A program made the translations under genes and the position numbers. The notes below the pieces were generated by a model that saw nothing but the letters and a program-made list of their open reading frames with translations, was not told the DNA's origin and made no database searches. A DNA stretch of 64,000 nucleotides, taken from NCBI GenBank assembly GCA_001600875.1, contig BCLD01000019.1, positions 1 to 64,000 on the forward strand, read 5' to 3'. Positions within the stretch are counted from its first letter, which is position 1. The number at the start of each line of letters is the position of its first letter. Positions 49,182-61,200 of this stretch are shown piece after piece. This DNA comes from Solicoccozyma terricola. Taxonomy: Eukaryota; Basidiomycota; Tremellomycetes; Filobasidiales; Piskurozymaceae.

Positions 49182-49425
49182 TGCGAGAAGGAGAACGACG
49201 ATGGATGGATGAAATATGGGATGGAAAATGAACTTTTTGCTGGGTGGCGAATAAATTGTGCACACCGCGGATTTTCGCGTCAGACCGTCGCGACAACGTC
49301 CTCCGGGAATAATGTATATACCATATCCATATCCTCCCCCTGATACAAGTCATCGTCGAGCTCGTGTTCGGCATCAGCAAGTGTGTCCAGGGAGTCCCCG
49401 TGCACCACACGGCCAGTACAGAACG

Positions 49426-49460
<35 letters not shown>

Positions 49461-49549
49461 TCGTTCAAGGCAGCGCACGGTCTCAGTCGATCGTGTTCTT
49501 TCCCCCGCACCGTACCAACCTCGTTCACCGTCACCCTCCCCTCCTCGAC
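49182..49549. repeat. intergenic with (CAG)10 before CAP10 gene
   Basis: A (CAG)10 microsatellite lies at 49429-49458. A frame from 49364 running through it joins the following gene in frame and would add poly-Gln to its N-terminus. ATG 49550 fits type II membrane proteins better, so the repeat is placed in the 5' leader. Confidence 0.6.
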
Positions 49550-52500
49550 ATGGCTCGCACCAACTCCCAGTCACACCATCATCTCCGCCAGTCCTCCTTC
49601 CCGCTCTCTTCCTCTACTCCGCCGTCTCTCTTACCCTCCTCATATCAGCCAACACACGGGTCCCGTCTCCACGTCCCGAGAAGACCTCGCAAGATTCTCT
49701 ACCTCCTCGCCGTCTTCTGTTTCCTCTACTACTACTCCTTCCGCCATGGCCTAGGACAGCCAGTACGCCGCTCTTCCCTCGATCCATTCACTCCAAAACA
49801 GGAACTCAAGCAATCTCGGCTGGTGGACGCAGTGATCCCACCGGGTCAAGGAGCAAAAGGAGCGGAGGGTATATTAAAAGGCTTGGGTCTGGGTTCTCTG
49901 AGGGGGACGAAGAAGGTGGTGGAGCACGAGTGGAGAGATGATGGCATGGTAGAGGTCAGAAATAATGATGGAAGAGCAGAACATCCGATTTGTAAGTGAA
50001 TAAACTGGTCGTAGTGGGATATGGGGGAGGTTTTTGCTGCACGCGCATACTCACCCATAGTATACATCCTTCCTTGACCTTCAAATATAGACGACATGAT
50101 GGAACAGGCCAGGAAGCGGTTCGATTTGTTGGTCGCTCGGTACGTTTCAAAGGAACGATTCTAGAGCTGGTCAAAGCTGATCTATCCCTCTGATCGCTTT
50201 TACTCACCCCGCCATTCTCGCTTCATGATGTCGCCTTGCAACCTCTCACCATCGTCCACCCATACAACGCCCCTTCGCGTATCTTGCAAGCGTAGCCAAT
50301 CTCGTACCCTCCCAGAAGCAGTCATGGAATACAAGAACCGTTATGGCATGCTCCCACCCAAGGGTTTCGACGCTTGGTGGAAGTTTGTCATCGACAAGGA
50401 TATCAAGATCGTCGATGATGTGAGTTGGTGGCAACCTTCCAAGGCAACCCATGTCGATGATGCTTCGACGGCGGAGTAGACGCATTTGCTGCTGGCAATT
50501 TGCTGTGATACCGGACGACAAATTCGGCGAGAGCTATCGCTGATGACCCAGCGTACCCTCTTCAGTACGACCGTATCTTCCAAGATATTCTCCCTTTCCA
50601 TGCCCTGTCCCCGGCCACCCTCCGTCAACGTGCCAATGTGCTCCCTGCTACCGACTTTACTTACACACTGCATATATCATCTGACACGGTATCAATCACT
50701 GGCGACCGAGCTACCGCATCGCGGCCAAAGTCTCTGCTGGGTATGATCGAGGGCTTCAGACATTTCCTGCCGGAAGATTTTTCGCTGGATATAACCGGAA
50801 GCGACCACGATCTCGGAAGCTGGGTACTGGGTCAAGACCAGCGAGATAGAGCGGTGGAGTTGGTCAAACAGGGCAAATGTGCGTACGATTACGATTACCT
50901 TCGACTTGGAAAAGGCGACTGAATATAGGTTGCACGGCAGATTTCGATCCCGAGGAATTAAAGGCCCTCGAAGACCACAAGCGAAATCCTTTCGTCGGAT
51001 GGTTTGAGGCATGTGCACCAGATTCACAGGCCAACATCAAGCCTTGGGCCGAGAATGCGACCGATGAGAGACAGCGTGAGTTGGCGCAGTTGGCGCATCT
51101 TGTGTGGGCAGGAAGGTGGCTGATCACCCCCTATCCAGCCAAAACCTTCATCCACCAACACTCTGCCACCTACAATTTTTGCGACAATCCACAACTCAAA
51201 CGACTGCATGGCGCGCTCAGTCTCGACTACCCGGGACGGACGCCATCGCAACTCCGCCCACTAATGGTCCTGTCCAAGTTTGCAAACAATAACGAGCTGT
51301 TGACTGTACCACTCCAAGCTTACAAGAACCTGTCCGACGTCTCCCTGACTGAATCTCCGCCCTGGGATGAAAAGACTGAGAACAAGCTCTTCTGGAGAGG
51401 TTCGACCACGGGCGGTTTCAACCACCAGCGCCCGTGGGAGGAGTCTCACCGCACACGATTACACTTTGACATCAACGGCGAGAAGGGCAAGGAGTACGAG
51501 TTGCAGGACAAGATGGAGGAAGTGATGATGCCGGATGGGAAAGGAGGGTTTGTGATACGAAAATACGACAAGGCGGTGTTACGAGACGCATACATGAACG
51601 TCGGGCTAACCGGACCACCTGGTCAGGTAATTATGGTCACTCCTCGCACTGCGTACGACAGCGCTGATTGACGCTCTTACAGTGCAAGAGCACTAATCTC
51701 TGCGAAGCCCTCGAGGAGAAGATCGAATTTATGGATCGTGTAGATCCGAGGAAGGGTGCACAGTACAAGTGTGAGTAGGGGGGATGATTAGGTGGCCATG
51801 TATGCCATTGCTGGCCGCTGAGAGTCCTTTCCGCTTCTTGCACTCGTAGATGCTTTGGATGGTGCGTCGGCATTCCGTTTCTTTGTTCCGCGCTTCATTC
51901 TGTCCTTCTGACTCTGTAATTTTGAAATTCATAGTTGACGGCAACGGTTGGAGCAGTCGATTCTACCGTACGTGTTGGGTCGCTTATTCTAGTAGGTGTC
52001 GTCGAATTGAACTCACCTCGCCTTCTCGACAGGACTTCTGACCAGTGGCAGCGTGGTCCTCAAGATGACTATTTTCCCGGAATGGAACACTGTGAGTTTA
52101 CCAACTTTCGGTCAAGGGCATCACATGACTGACTTGCGTCGGTTGGCATACTAGGACTGGCTGAGTCCGTAGACGCCCTCACTTTGCCGCGTTGAACGCC
52201 ATCTGATACTTCCACTCGCACAGCCCCTTGGCTACACTATATCCCCGTCAAAGTCGACTACTCTGACTTGTACGACACCATGGCTTTCTTCGCCGGCCCC
52301 ATTGGCCCCGATGGCAAAGTTGATTCGGCGTTAGGTCACGAGGTGAGGGGGGGGGGGGGGGAGGGTCGTGTATGTCGCACAGAATTACCTAACTGATCGG
52401 CAACGATATTCCTACAGGCTCTTGCAAAACAAATCGCAGAGGCAGGACAGGAGTTTGCCAAGGAACACTGGAGGTGGGAGGTAATGCAGGTCAGTAATGG

Positions 52501-52725
52501 TACTATGAGAGTAACAGGGTGTTGGCTGATGCTGTTTATGTATTCTTCTAATCTTGTGACGATAGGCATATGTGAGTAGATCTTCAGCTACTTGGACGAT
52601 TCGATTTCGACCGTAATACTGACACTCCTCGCGCTGTGCCGCGCCAGATGTTCCGACTCCTCCTCGAGTACTCACGCGTATTGGCAGACGATAGACAGGC
52701 GGAGAGCTACAACCCGGGAAGGTAG
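49550..52725 (+). CDS. CAP10-family glycosyltransferase (GT90), type II membrane protein
   Basis: A Golgi-type glycosyltransferase of family GT90; Cryptococcus relatives (Cap10, Cxt1) act in capsule and glycolipid xylosylation. Fourteen exons: 49550-49991, 50091-50139, 50296-50419, 50566-50878, 50929-51626, 51683-51770, 51850-51861, 51935-51967, 52033-52091, 52155-52164, 52224-52342, 52418-52489, 52566-52571, 52648-52725, giving 700 aa exactly in frame. Short cytosolic tail, one membrane anchor (ILYLLAVFCFLYYYSF, about residue 45), stem, then the catalytic region: NKLFWRGSTTGGF, HFDINGEK, then KYALDVDGNGWSSRFYRLL, SGSVVLKMTIFPEW, WLHYIPVKVDYSDLYD, MQAYMFRLLLEY. Three exons are microexons of 12, 10 and 6 nt. 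Sugar donor and acceptor cannot be read from sequence. Confidence 0.94.
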
Positions 52726-53030
52726 ATGGATGGCGACGTCGTGATATAGATTGTACATCTGCCCACAAAAGGGAGGCTGTGTAGGACTGTATTGAGGCTG
52801 GACATGCGTTGCATTTGATATAGATGGTATCGAGATCTGACAGAGCGTGCAGCGTGCGAGTCGTTTATTGATGGAGCGTACTGCTGGTGACATATCGGTC
52901 TAGGTTGATGCCCGTCAGTCGGCGGACTCGATACCGGACTGCAAACCGTGCTCCCCGATCCAAATTGTCATGAAATCGTCACACATTGCGAAAGAGATGA
53001 TATTACAGGATGGTTTCACAGCTCGGTCAT
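52726..53030. other. convergent intergenic region, 305 bp
   Basis: 3' sides of the GT90 and PUP3 genes; no gene or strong repeat. Confidence 0.6.
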
Positions 53031-54162
53031 CTAATCCATGCGACCACGAAGATAACGTGTGACTACCTTGTCTTGCGTTCTGTGTCCAAGCAATCGTCTC
53101 GAACGTCAGGACCTGTTCACAAGAACCTTTCTTTCCCTCTACTGTCTCGCACTCACATGACATGTACGACAGCACCCCAACCACTCAGAGCATCCCTGTC
53201 CACCGCATTCAACAACGTCTGCGAGATGGTCTCGAAGAGGTCCTCGGGTTCCTATGCGAGGGAGGGAAACGGGATTGGGGATATGGAGATTGTAAGCGAT
53301 GTAGCGATATTATCGTATCACTAAAACCTACAAGATCTGGCTCCCATAGCCCTTCAGCGACACCGTAGAGCTTGTCAGTAGCAGTTCCCGCGACGGCAAA
53401 GTCCTTTGGGGTGGTGATGCAGCCGATTCTGGGAGAAATGATGTTGTTGGTTAGTGAACGGCCGGTTTCCCCTCGAGGCCGCTGCTGGTTCCTCGTTGTC
53501 ACACACTCACGTATCCATCGTCGATATGAACGGTTTCGGAGTTGGATTCATCTTTGTTGGAGTCGTCAAACCAGCAACTACTGGTTCCAGGAAGTATGGA
53601 CCGAACCTGGGATGGTGTCGCTCATTAAGCGCCGCCGCCGCCGCCGCGTCATCAGGGTTAGGGAGCAACCCACCTCTTCTCGTACAGCGTGCTTGATACC
53701 AAATGCGTGAACGTCTCTGGAGTTATCTCTCGCTCCTCTTTCATGCGATACATGTTGACTCGGAAGCGGAGGTGTTCGCGACTGGGAACATGGTCGGGGG
53801 AGGGGGTGTGTGAGCATTCCAACCGCCCACCCGCGGCGAGTTCCGCTCTTCTTTCCCTCCCGTCCTCGATTGTCCCACTCACAGGGTGAATGTATCCGTA
53901 GCCAGTCCAGACAGCCCAATGTACAGCTTGTCGTTGATAGGGAAAACCTTTTCAAACTTGTCAGCCAACGAGACGGACTGTTGACCAAGTCTGAGGTCGC
54001 TCGCGATCGCAACACAGTCCTTTCCGATCATGGCCACGACGGAGCCGCCGTTGAGTTCCATTGGGGAGCCCTGTGGGAGTTGAGAGTAGTGATGGAATTG
54101 GAGGGGTATCAGTGTGCGAGGAAATAGCTGTGAGGGAGGGAGAAGAGGAGTGGATGTACCAT
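53031..54162 (-). CDS. PUP3: 20S proteasome subunit beta-3
   Basis: A non-catalytic beta-ring subunit. Exons from the right: 54160-54162 (ATG only), 53883-54070, 53674-53781, 53511-53606, 53332-53428, 53157-53251, 53031-53079, giving 211 aa in frame. Seen: [143 protein letters not shown]. The start is uncertain. ATG 54061 lies inside exon 2 and gives a 207-aa form. The upstream ATG 54162 followed at once by a GT donor and a CACAG acceptor at 54071 gives an N-terminus of [10 protein letters not shown], closer to other fungal beta-3 proteins, so it is preferred. The promoter holds an inverted-repeat array (54264-54355). Confidence 0.94.
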
Positions 54163-55513
54163 GGTGTAGATGTGTGATAATGTGATGGAAAGAGAGTCGT
54201 CGACTGACTGACTATGGTCTGTGGCTTGTTCAACCGGGGGAAGGTCATTCAACGCGTAAGCGACGGACATTGGGTGGTAAATGTCCGTGAGCAGCGGACA
54301 TTGGATGCCGATGTCCGTGATTGGTGGGTGATCCATGTCCGTGATGAGTGGCAAATGACGTGGCAACAGGGCAAGTGCTAGTTGCTACCCTCGCTGCAAG
54401 TGTATAGGGACTGAGGGAAAGAGTTCAGTCAAAAGGAAACTCTGTTGTCTGTTGTCTCGTCAGGTGTCTAGACAGACGAGAGGAAGCCCCCTTCAATTCC
54501 TGAAGGCTGAATGAACTAACTGACAAAATATCATGTTAGAGTCAGTCTTGGGCCGGGCGGAAGCAATAGCTGTTCGAGGAAACACTGTTATGGCGTGGAA
54601 TGTAGCCCATGCTAGGAAGCTCTGCACGGATATGGATCTTACTCTGGTCCTTTGCAAGGTCTCCAGAACTGCCCTCAATATTATCTAGCGGTAGAAGTGT
54701 TGTCCCTCACCTTTTATTTCCCACATCGACTCTTCAACCTACGCATGGGTGGTGACATTGTATCTTTTCACAACTGAACAACAACGCGTTTCAGGTCAAC
54801 AAGGCAGACTTGTTGTCGGTTCCGTGTATATCTGTCACTGTGGCCTTATGCCACGCAGGATCCACAGCAAAAAGAGATATTTTCACTGTACCCAAGCTTT
54901 CTCAAATGAGAAGAGCGGGATGGATGGGAGGTCAAGTCGGTGAGAGGTGGGTGGTTTGGGAAGCAAACCGACCGTCTTGGCAGCGATGCCTGCGGCTCAA
55001 TTGGTTGGTATCCTTCTACAACTGACCTCTTCTTCCTGCTGCTTGGTGTATGTGAGGTATGATTGAAACACCCCCTTCATCTGATGCCGCTGCATGGGCC
55101 GCACTCGCAGCATGCCGGCAGGACCCAACGCTTACACAGAAAGTCCGCCAGTCAAAAGGAACAAACCAACCCCCTGTCCCCGCCACCAACCATCCCATAT
55201 CAGGTGACGGCGGGTGTGTTGCAAAATATTTTGAACTGCACAGCAAATGCCTGGGTCCCTCGCACCTGACATGCGTCCCCTCCCCTGCCTGTGGAACGGG
55301 TGGCGAGGTCTGCATCCTTGTCAGCTGATGATGTGGGTGCGACTGAGACCCAAGTGACCGGGCGGTGGGAAGGATGAGAAGCACGTGTCGAGGTAGATAA
55401 TCTGTTCCTGGTGTCCTGGTCCTGGTATACCATACATATCATCACAGCCAGTCAGTCACAGCCACAGCCACAGCAACAACCACAACCACAACCACAACCA
55501 TCCACGGCCCACA
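54163..55513. other. long divergent intergenic region
   Basis: 1.35 kb between PUP3 and a secreted-protein gene. Besides the array at 54264-54355, a CCACAACCACAACC tract lies at 55457-55503 just upstream of the next start. Weak open frames (for example 55059-55328 plus) are not supported by domains. Confidence 0.5.
54264..54355. promoter_or_regulatory. inverted-repeat array in the PUP3 promoter
   Basis: Two hairpin-type units, CGGACAT-(10 bp)-ATGTCCG at 54264-54287 and CGGACAT-(9 bp)-ATGTCCG at 54295-54317, plus a third ATGTCCGTGA at 54335-54344. ATGTCCGTGA occurs three times (54281, 54311, 54335). Two words one base off the yeast proteasome element GGTGGCAAA also lie here: GGTGGTAAA (54273-54281) and AGTGGCAAA (54347-54355). 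The Rpn4/PACE system is known from ascomycete yeasts; relevance here is inference. Confidence 0.5.
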
Positions 55514-57400
55514 ATGCTACTCCTCTCACTCATCACCACCCTCTCCATTCCCCTCCTCGCCATCGCCGCACCCACGTCCGTCCCACTCACCCTCATCAAC
55601 AAGTGCCCGGTCGCCGTTCAACCTGCCTTTACAGGTACAGATGCACCGACTGGAGCAGCTTCCATCGCTGCCGGTCAAACGGCCGTCATTCAGATCTCTC
55701 CATCCTTTATTGGACAGATCTTTGACCAGGATTCGCCAGCGGGGAGTATCCGGTCGTTGATTTCAATGCCGGTGAGCCGGAGTAGCAAACGAGAGAACAA
55801 CTGGCAGGATGGTATGCTGACGGCGCTACACCCCTTGGCAGACCGGGTTCTACACTCTAGTGAGCTACAGAACTGCATTCACACGGCAGAAATCCCCAAC
55901 TCAACCCGTTCAAATCTCATCCATCCTCAGCTCGCCACCATCTCCAATTACACTCGAACCATGGGAATCGTTCCTAGCTTGTCGGCGGTGGGTCATGTTG
56001 GGTATCTCCTGTCTCTCGTCGATGCTGATAACCCATCATGCCAACGGTGGTACACCACGCTAGTTTAACGGGTTCTGCGCGGCTGTCGGTGAGTCCCTCG
56101 CCGCCACCTTGCACAACGAGTTCCACTTTGACATCGACTTTGTGACACCCCTTCACCGTGATGGCAACCCTGCCTAGTCTCCGACAACCCATACTCCAAC
56201 ACTTTCAGTTCATTGTCCGATCCACCGACGTTGCCAACCACGATCCCCACTACTCCTCCCGCCAGTCCCATTTTCCGTGAGTCTGTCTGATTTTGCAAAA
56301 GAAAATGCTCGGCGGAGATGATTCTGATCTCCCTTGGTCGATGCGATATGGCCGAGAAGAATGCGGACAAGGTGATGTGACATTCTCGATCTAGTAAGCG
56401 GTCCAATCCGAATACATCCTACTCGAATACCAACGTAACCGCGAGAAACTTTCGCTTTCACGTCAACTCCCTTTTTACCCCGGTGCTCTCACGCCACTCG
56501 CACAGCTTCTGTGGAACTCGCGAAACCGTCCCAGGAAGTGGCGGACCCCTCCCTCCACCATTCGTACAAGTTCATCCCAACGGTGACACAAGGAAATGCA
56601 TGGATGTTCGAGGGAATACTCAAGCGAATGGCACTCCTGTTCAAATGTTAGTCCGCTTTCTTTTTTTGTTTCGTTTTGCATTTTGCAATCATCACACCTC
56701 CGTCTCCGGGGTGTTTGTTCAGGCAATGGAGGCTGTGACGACGTTACTGATAGTTTCGAGGCTGTCCGTCCGGTAGTTACGACTGCAATGGAACAGGAGC
56801 TCAGAACTGGTTATTGAATAAAGGCAATACGAAGGTTCAATTAGGTGGTACCGTAAGCTTGATACGCTACATCCCCCGCGTCATGCAGTCGGAGTGCCCG
56901 CTGATGGACAAAGGATCCCCCAGAATTTCTGCTTGGACGCGGGTTCCAATCCGGCTTCGGGAGTCGGAGCCAAGATCTGTTAGTAAACCTTGTCGTAATA
57001 CGCTGACAATACGACAACTCGGTGACTGATTTTCGAACTGCATAGGGACTTGCTACGATAACCTTCCAGTAAGCAGGTTGTGATTCCTTGGGGGCAAACT
57101 CATTACTGATCGTAACCTTTGACAGGCGCAAGCTTGGTTCTACACGGATGACAACCGTATCGCCGTAACAGGTGGAGATCAACGTTACTATGCCACTCAC
57201 TCCCACGCTTCACTGACATTTTTCTGCCTCTTAGGTAAAGGTCAATGCCTCGACCTCACCAACGGTAATCTCGCCAATTGGAACCAGCTCCAGACGTGGC
57301 AGTGCACAGACGGGAATACTAATCAGTATGTTCTGTGTCAGTTTGAGGTTAGATAAATAGCCATCTAATATATCTGCGGAACAGGATCTGGACCGATTGA
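55514..57400 (+). CDS. secreted protein with thaumatin-like start and ricin-B-type lectin end
   Basis: A multi-exon secreted protein. The first exon (55514-55771) has a signal peptide (MLLLSLITTLSIPLLAIAAP) and a thaumatin-like beginning (LTLINKCPVAVQPAFTG). Middle exons (about 55842-56280) are not fully resolved, but one ends in a Thr/Pro-rich linker (PPTLPTTIPTTPPASP). The C-terminal part is a clear beta-trefoil lectin (ricin-B/CBM13) in small exons between 56510 and 57400: KCMDVRGNTQANGTPVQ, YDCNGTGAQNWLLN, NFCLDAGSNPASGVGAKI, WTCYDNLPAQAWFYTDD, GQCLDLTNGNLANWNQLQTW, ending NQIWTD at 57400. QxW repeats, the hallmark of the fold, are present. It probably binds sugars at the cell surface or outside; this domain alone says nothing about toxicity. 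Confidence 0.8.
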
Positions 57401-60400
57401 GATATCAACAATTTGGTTTCTACAGGACATTTTTTACGCAAGGGGTTTTTACATATCGACCGAATTTTTTAGTAGCTGCGTCTCGTGATTTGAGGATTAT
57501 TTGTGGACAATTTGCCTGTTTTTTTTTCTGCTGCACAAGTACCCAATGAAATGGTCACAATTTGCGAACGAATTGAGGGTAATGCCTGAATTGTCTGGTA
57601 GAACAGAATCCATACGGAGGTGAAACCTGCAGCAACATCAAATTTTGAGGGGCAAATCGTGACTTCCCGTTGTTCCCGTTGTTTTATGAGCTTCCTCCTC
57701 ATTTATTGCCCAGCCGCGCTTTCGGTCCAACTGCCGACCAAACTCATGGTTGATGGCAGATCATGTGGGTGGGAGAATGCGTTGCATGTCGAGCGAAGAT
57801 CATACTTGTCAGTTGATGCGTGGCGTGCAGAAAATCAGTAAGGAGGGCAGATAGAGTTTGGAAAAGTTGCATGAGCAGGTGTGCCGGCAGCTGAACAAGA
57901 AGTGACTTGAAACTCTATCAATTGGAGGGGTTTATGTCGTGCGATCGATCAGTCTTCCTGTTTCAATTCCACACACTGTGTTACGAAATAAATTATAGCT
58001 GGACAAGTGATCTAGAACTCCATTATCTGTAGAGGTACATGTGATCTATCGATCTTCCTATTTTAATTCTACGCGTGCTACCAAATTGTATGCTGTACCT
58101 TCGTGATCCTCAGCCTTCAATGCAGCCATTGGATCTGGAAGTGATTCCCTGAGCGATTATTTGGCGGAAGACCTCTATTTGAACTATCATTGTCTCTACC
58201 GTTATTTGAGCTAGTTGAGAGCTCAGAGAGCCTAACTGCATCGGTGCGAGAGACAGCCACCCAGGAAACACTCAGGGTTCCGTGCCGGAGGCATGATCTA
58301 AGCATGGATTTGCCACAATATCTGGGACTCTGCATGTCTGGCCCGCATTTACGACCCTTATAGGGCAGCGCGGAAATTTGGAACTTCGAAAGTGGGTTAT
58401 GTGCCCCGGTTCGGACTTGAGGGTCACAATTCAACCAGAACAGCCGGGCGAGTAATGTTAGCTCATTGAGAAACTCTCTGACAGATTGATCTGCGGCTTC
58501 CCCGCAATTTGAATCTCGACAATAACATTGGGAAAGGTTACCCCAGTCCACAGCGTGTTTTACCAAGCCAATATCAGACTTGGTCCGCATGCCTGCGCCA
58601 GAAATTCGTTATCTTGCGCTCAAGACTGCGGGGAATGATCAGGCAACCTGTCAGCATATCCTTCGGACTCCCGTCCCCTCTCGAATGTAAGGGACAACAC
58701 ACATCGGATGCCTTGCTCGCTGCCGACTATCCCTGTTCACGGATTGTACCACGATAAGGCCCCTTCTTAGGGGTATTGCTCGCCTCATTGTCGTCAATGC
58801 TCTGAGAATTGGTGTAACTGTGCGTGTTGAGTGAGTGAGTCTTGTAGCACAGAGTGTGGGGGCTGCAACAAGCAGTCTTTCAGTAAGACGAATTTGCACC
58901 TCCCTAATGGGGGAGGAAGAACGGGAAGCAGAGGAATCGCTCTACCCTTGTCCAGCAAAGAAAGGTAATCCAAACTGCCTTAGTTAGTTACAGCTCATCT
59001 TCCTTTGCATATCGATGTCATGATCTCTGGCAAAGGGTCTCGCGATACCCTGTTCACCTCTCTAGTATGTCCAATGTCCCGTCCGAATTCCTGACTCCTA
59101 CAACAATGTAGCGGAGGAGAAGGGTGTCGGACACTGCGGAGTGTTAAGATCTTTGTGAAACAGTACCCGCAACATCAGCAATAACCAGACAAACAGCCAC
59201 GGACCAACTAACCAATCACGACTTGCACAGTAACAACAATCTCTACAAACTGGATCAACGCCCTGCCCATTTATTTGGCTTGCGAATGTAGCGTTTATTT
59301 TGTTCAGCTAGCGAGGAAAAGGCGCGCTTTGCAGCGTCCAGGAAATCAATCGAATATCAGAGGGTACTTCTTTGCTATTACATCCTGTCATGATGAATTT
59401 TTTAATCTATCACATTACGTATCATCACAAGTTAACAGGAAGAAATGGGATAGAACAGACAAGAAAATGGACAAGAATAAGAGAAAGCAAAGATAAAAGA
59501 GTAGTTGGCGAAGTAGTGAAAAAGTCACAAAAGACTCTCGTGATCGTTTGTACAAGGTTTTATTCTTAATTGGCTATTCGTCGGTCAATTATCACTTCTG
59601 CCTAAGTCATTGAGCTCATTTCAAAAGAGCTGAAATATAGTCACCCTTTTTGAAGCGAGTGTTTCAGCGTAGATATCATCTGTCGATTCGTTTTGGTCAG
59701 GGAAGATGTTGAACGTGTAGGGAACAGCATCGTATGTCTTGTAGTTACACAACCTTTTGTTGTGGGGCCGACTGGACTGGAAATTATCCAAACTTCCTTG
59801 AATGTCTGGCTGCGTGGTTTTGAGGGTCGGCGCCACCTCCAAGTCGACGTATTGACCTGCGATCGGCGACATTGCAGTAATATTTGGTTGAAGAACAGAG
59901 ATGGTAAGACCAAGAAGACATCCGAGTCAGATCCAAAATGTCCGATGTTGGATCAGAATCACATAACAGTGTCCAAACCAATTTAGTTAACAGAGACAAA
60001 ATAGCCTGCTTCTTGAGGCAGCGAAGATCGACGTACTTCGCATTTGGGCAACACATGACGATAGTGAAAGCGACAATGGCTCAGAATGAGAGTGACTTCC
60101 GCTATGCTTAAATTTTCTGGTAATTGAGCTATAGGATCATGGTTGAAATCATTGAATGTCGACCGTATGAGTGATATTTTCTCAATTATTGGATTCTTTG
60201 CAATCTGAAGAAGGGTATTCGGAAGTTTTGAGTATACCACAGTGTTCAATATCGCATTCAGAGTGGCACCCCGTATATAACAGCTATTACTATCAATGGA
60301 ATGTTAATGACAGAAGTCTCCGCCATGTGCTGGCGGGCTGTCTGACTGGGCATAGGCTGGGGGAGGCACAGCGATGTAATGGTGGGTTGTCCCTTCTACC

Positions 60401-60734
60401 TTCGAGCGCTCGCCAGGCACATCAGAAGCTAATGGTCGTAACACCGTGACCAACAAAACCAGTTTATGTATCGAGGTTACGGTCCGCCGTCGATTAAAAT
60501 CTTCACCAGTTTGTGCGGGCTGATTTCAAAGAAATCTTACAATCAATCAGTCAATGGCATCGATCGCGCTCGAGAATAAAATACCTATTCTAGTATTCCT
60601 TGTCAATTTTAGTTCGAAATCCCGCCATCGGCCAACTTGGATGATATACTCCTGCCTAATTGAAGGAACGATGCTCCGCTCGTTTCTTCCGCCAGAGATC
60701 AGAAAATAATGACTGTTTATACTCACTTGTCCGA
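57401..60734. other. gene-poor, partly AT-rich region with imperfect repeats
   Basis: 3.3 kb without a supported gene. An imperfect direct repeat of about 45 bp lies at 57942-57988 and 58042-58087 (GATC..ATC..TCTTCCTRTTTYAATTC). From about 59240 to 60300 the sequence becomes clearly richer in A and T than the rest of the window. Open frames on the minus strand (58117-58590, 59621-60249) show no domain I recognise. Together with the adjacent mitochondrial fragment it looks like an insertion zone. Confidence 0.55.
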
Positions 60735-61200
60735 GTTGTAGAAAGTGGATCACAGAACCGGCCGCCAAGAATAGAAGAGCTTTGAAGAAAGCATGGTTAA
60801 CAAGATGGAATAGTGCAACGTTGTATTGTCATAGTCCAAATGACATGAATAGATATCCCATTTGTGACATTGTACTATAAGCAATAACTCGTTTTAGAAC
60901 ATTCTGTAGTAAACCAATGATTGCAGCTACGAATGCTGCAAGTGCACCTAACCAAGTAACTCTCTTACTAGAGTAGTTGGTCCATATTCAATAAATAATA
61001 GGAGAAGATCGAAGCATTAAGTAAACTCCGGCAGTTACAAGAGTTGTAGCATGAATTAGAGCAGAAACTGGTGTAGGTCCTTCCAAAGCGTCAGATAACC
61101 AAGTGTGCACTCCTGATTGGGCAGCTATCCACGACCAATTGATCATCAACAGGGGGACATGATGCTCGACCTGGTTGCTGTCTGCATTATTAATCTGGAT
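60735..61200 (-). pseudogene. nuclear copy of mitochondrial nad5 fragment (NUMT)
   Basis: Read on the minus strand this is a central piece of NADH dehydrogenase subunit 5. Seen in order: [98 protein letters not shown] and [12 protein letters not shown] codons at 60988-60990 and 60829-60831 interrupt it under the standard code but read as Trp under the fungal mitochondrial code, and otherwise the frame is open. The fragment has no start or stop of its own. It is therefore mitochondrial DNA in nuclear sequence, or an assembly chimera. Little decay suggests a recent transfer. Confidence 0.88.

Noticed and set aside
49364..49549. N-terminal poly-Gln extension of the GT90 protein
   Set aside because: The frame is open through (CAG)10, but a type II membrane protein with its anchor near residue 45 fits start 49550; the upstream start lacks support.
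58117..58590. 157-codon minus-strand frame in the gene-poor region
   Set aside because: No domain, no splice signals, composition like the surrounding DNA; probably chance.
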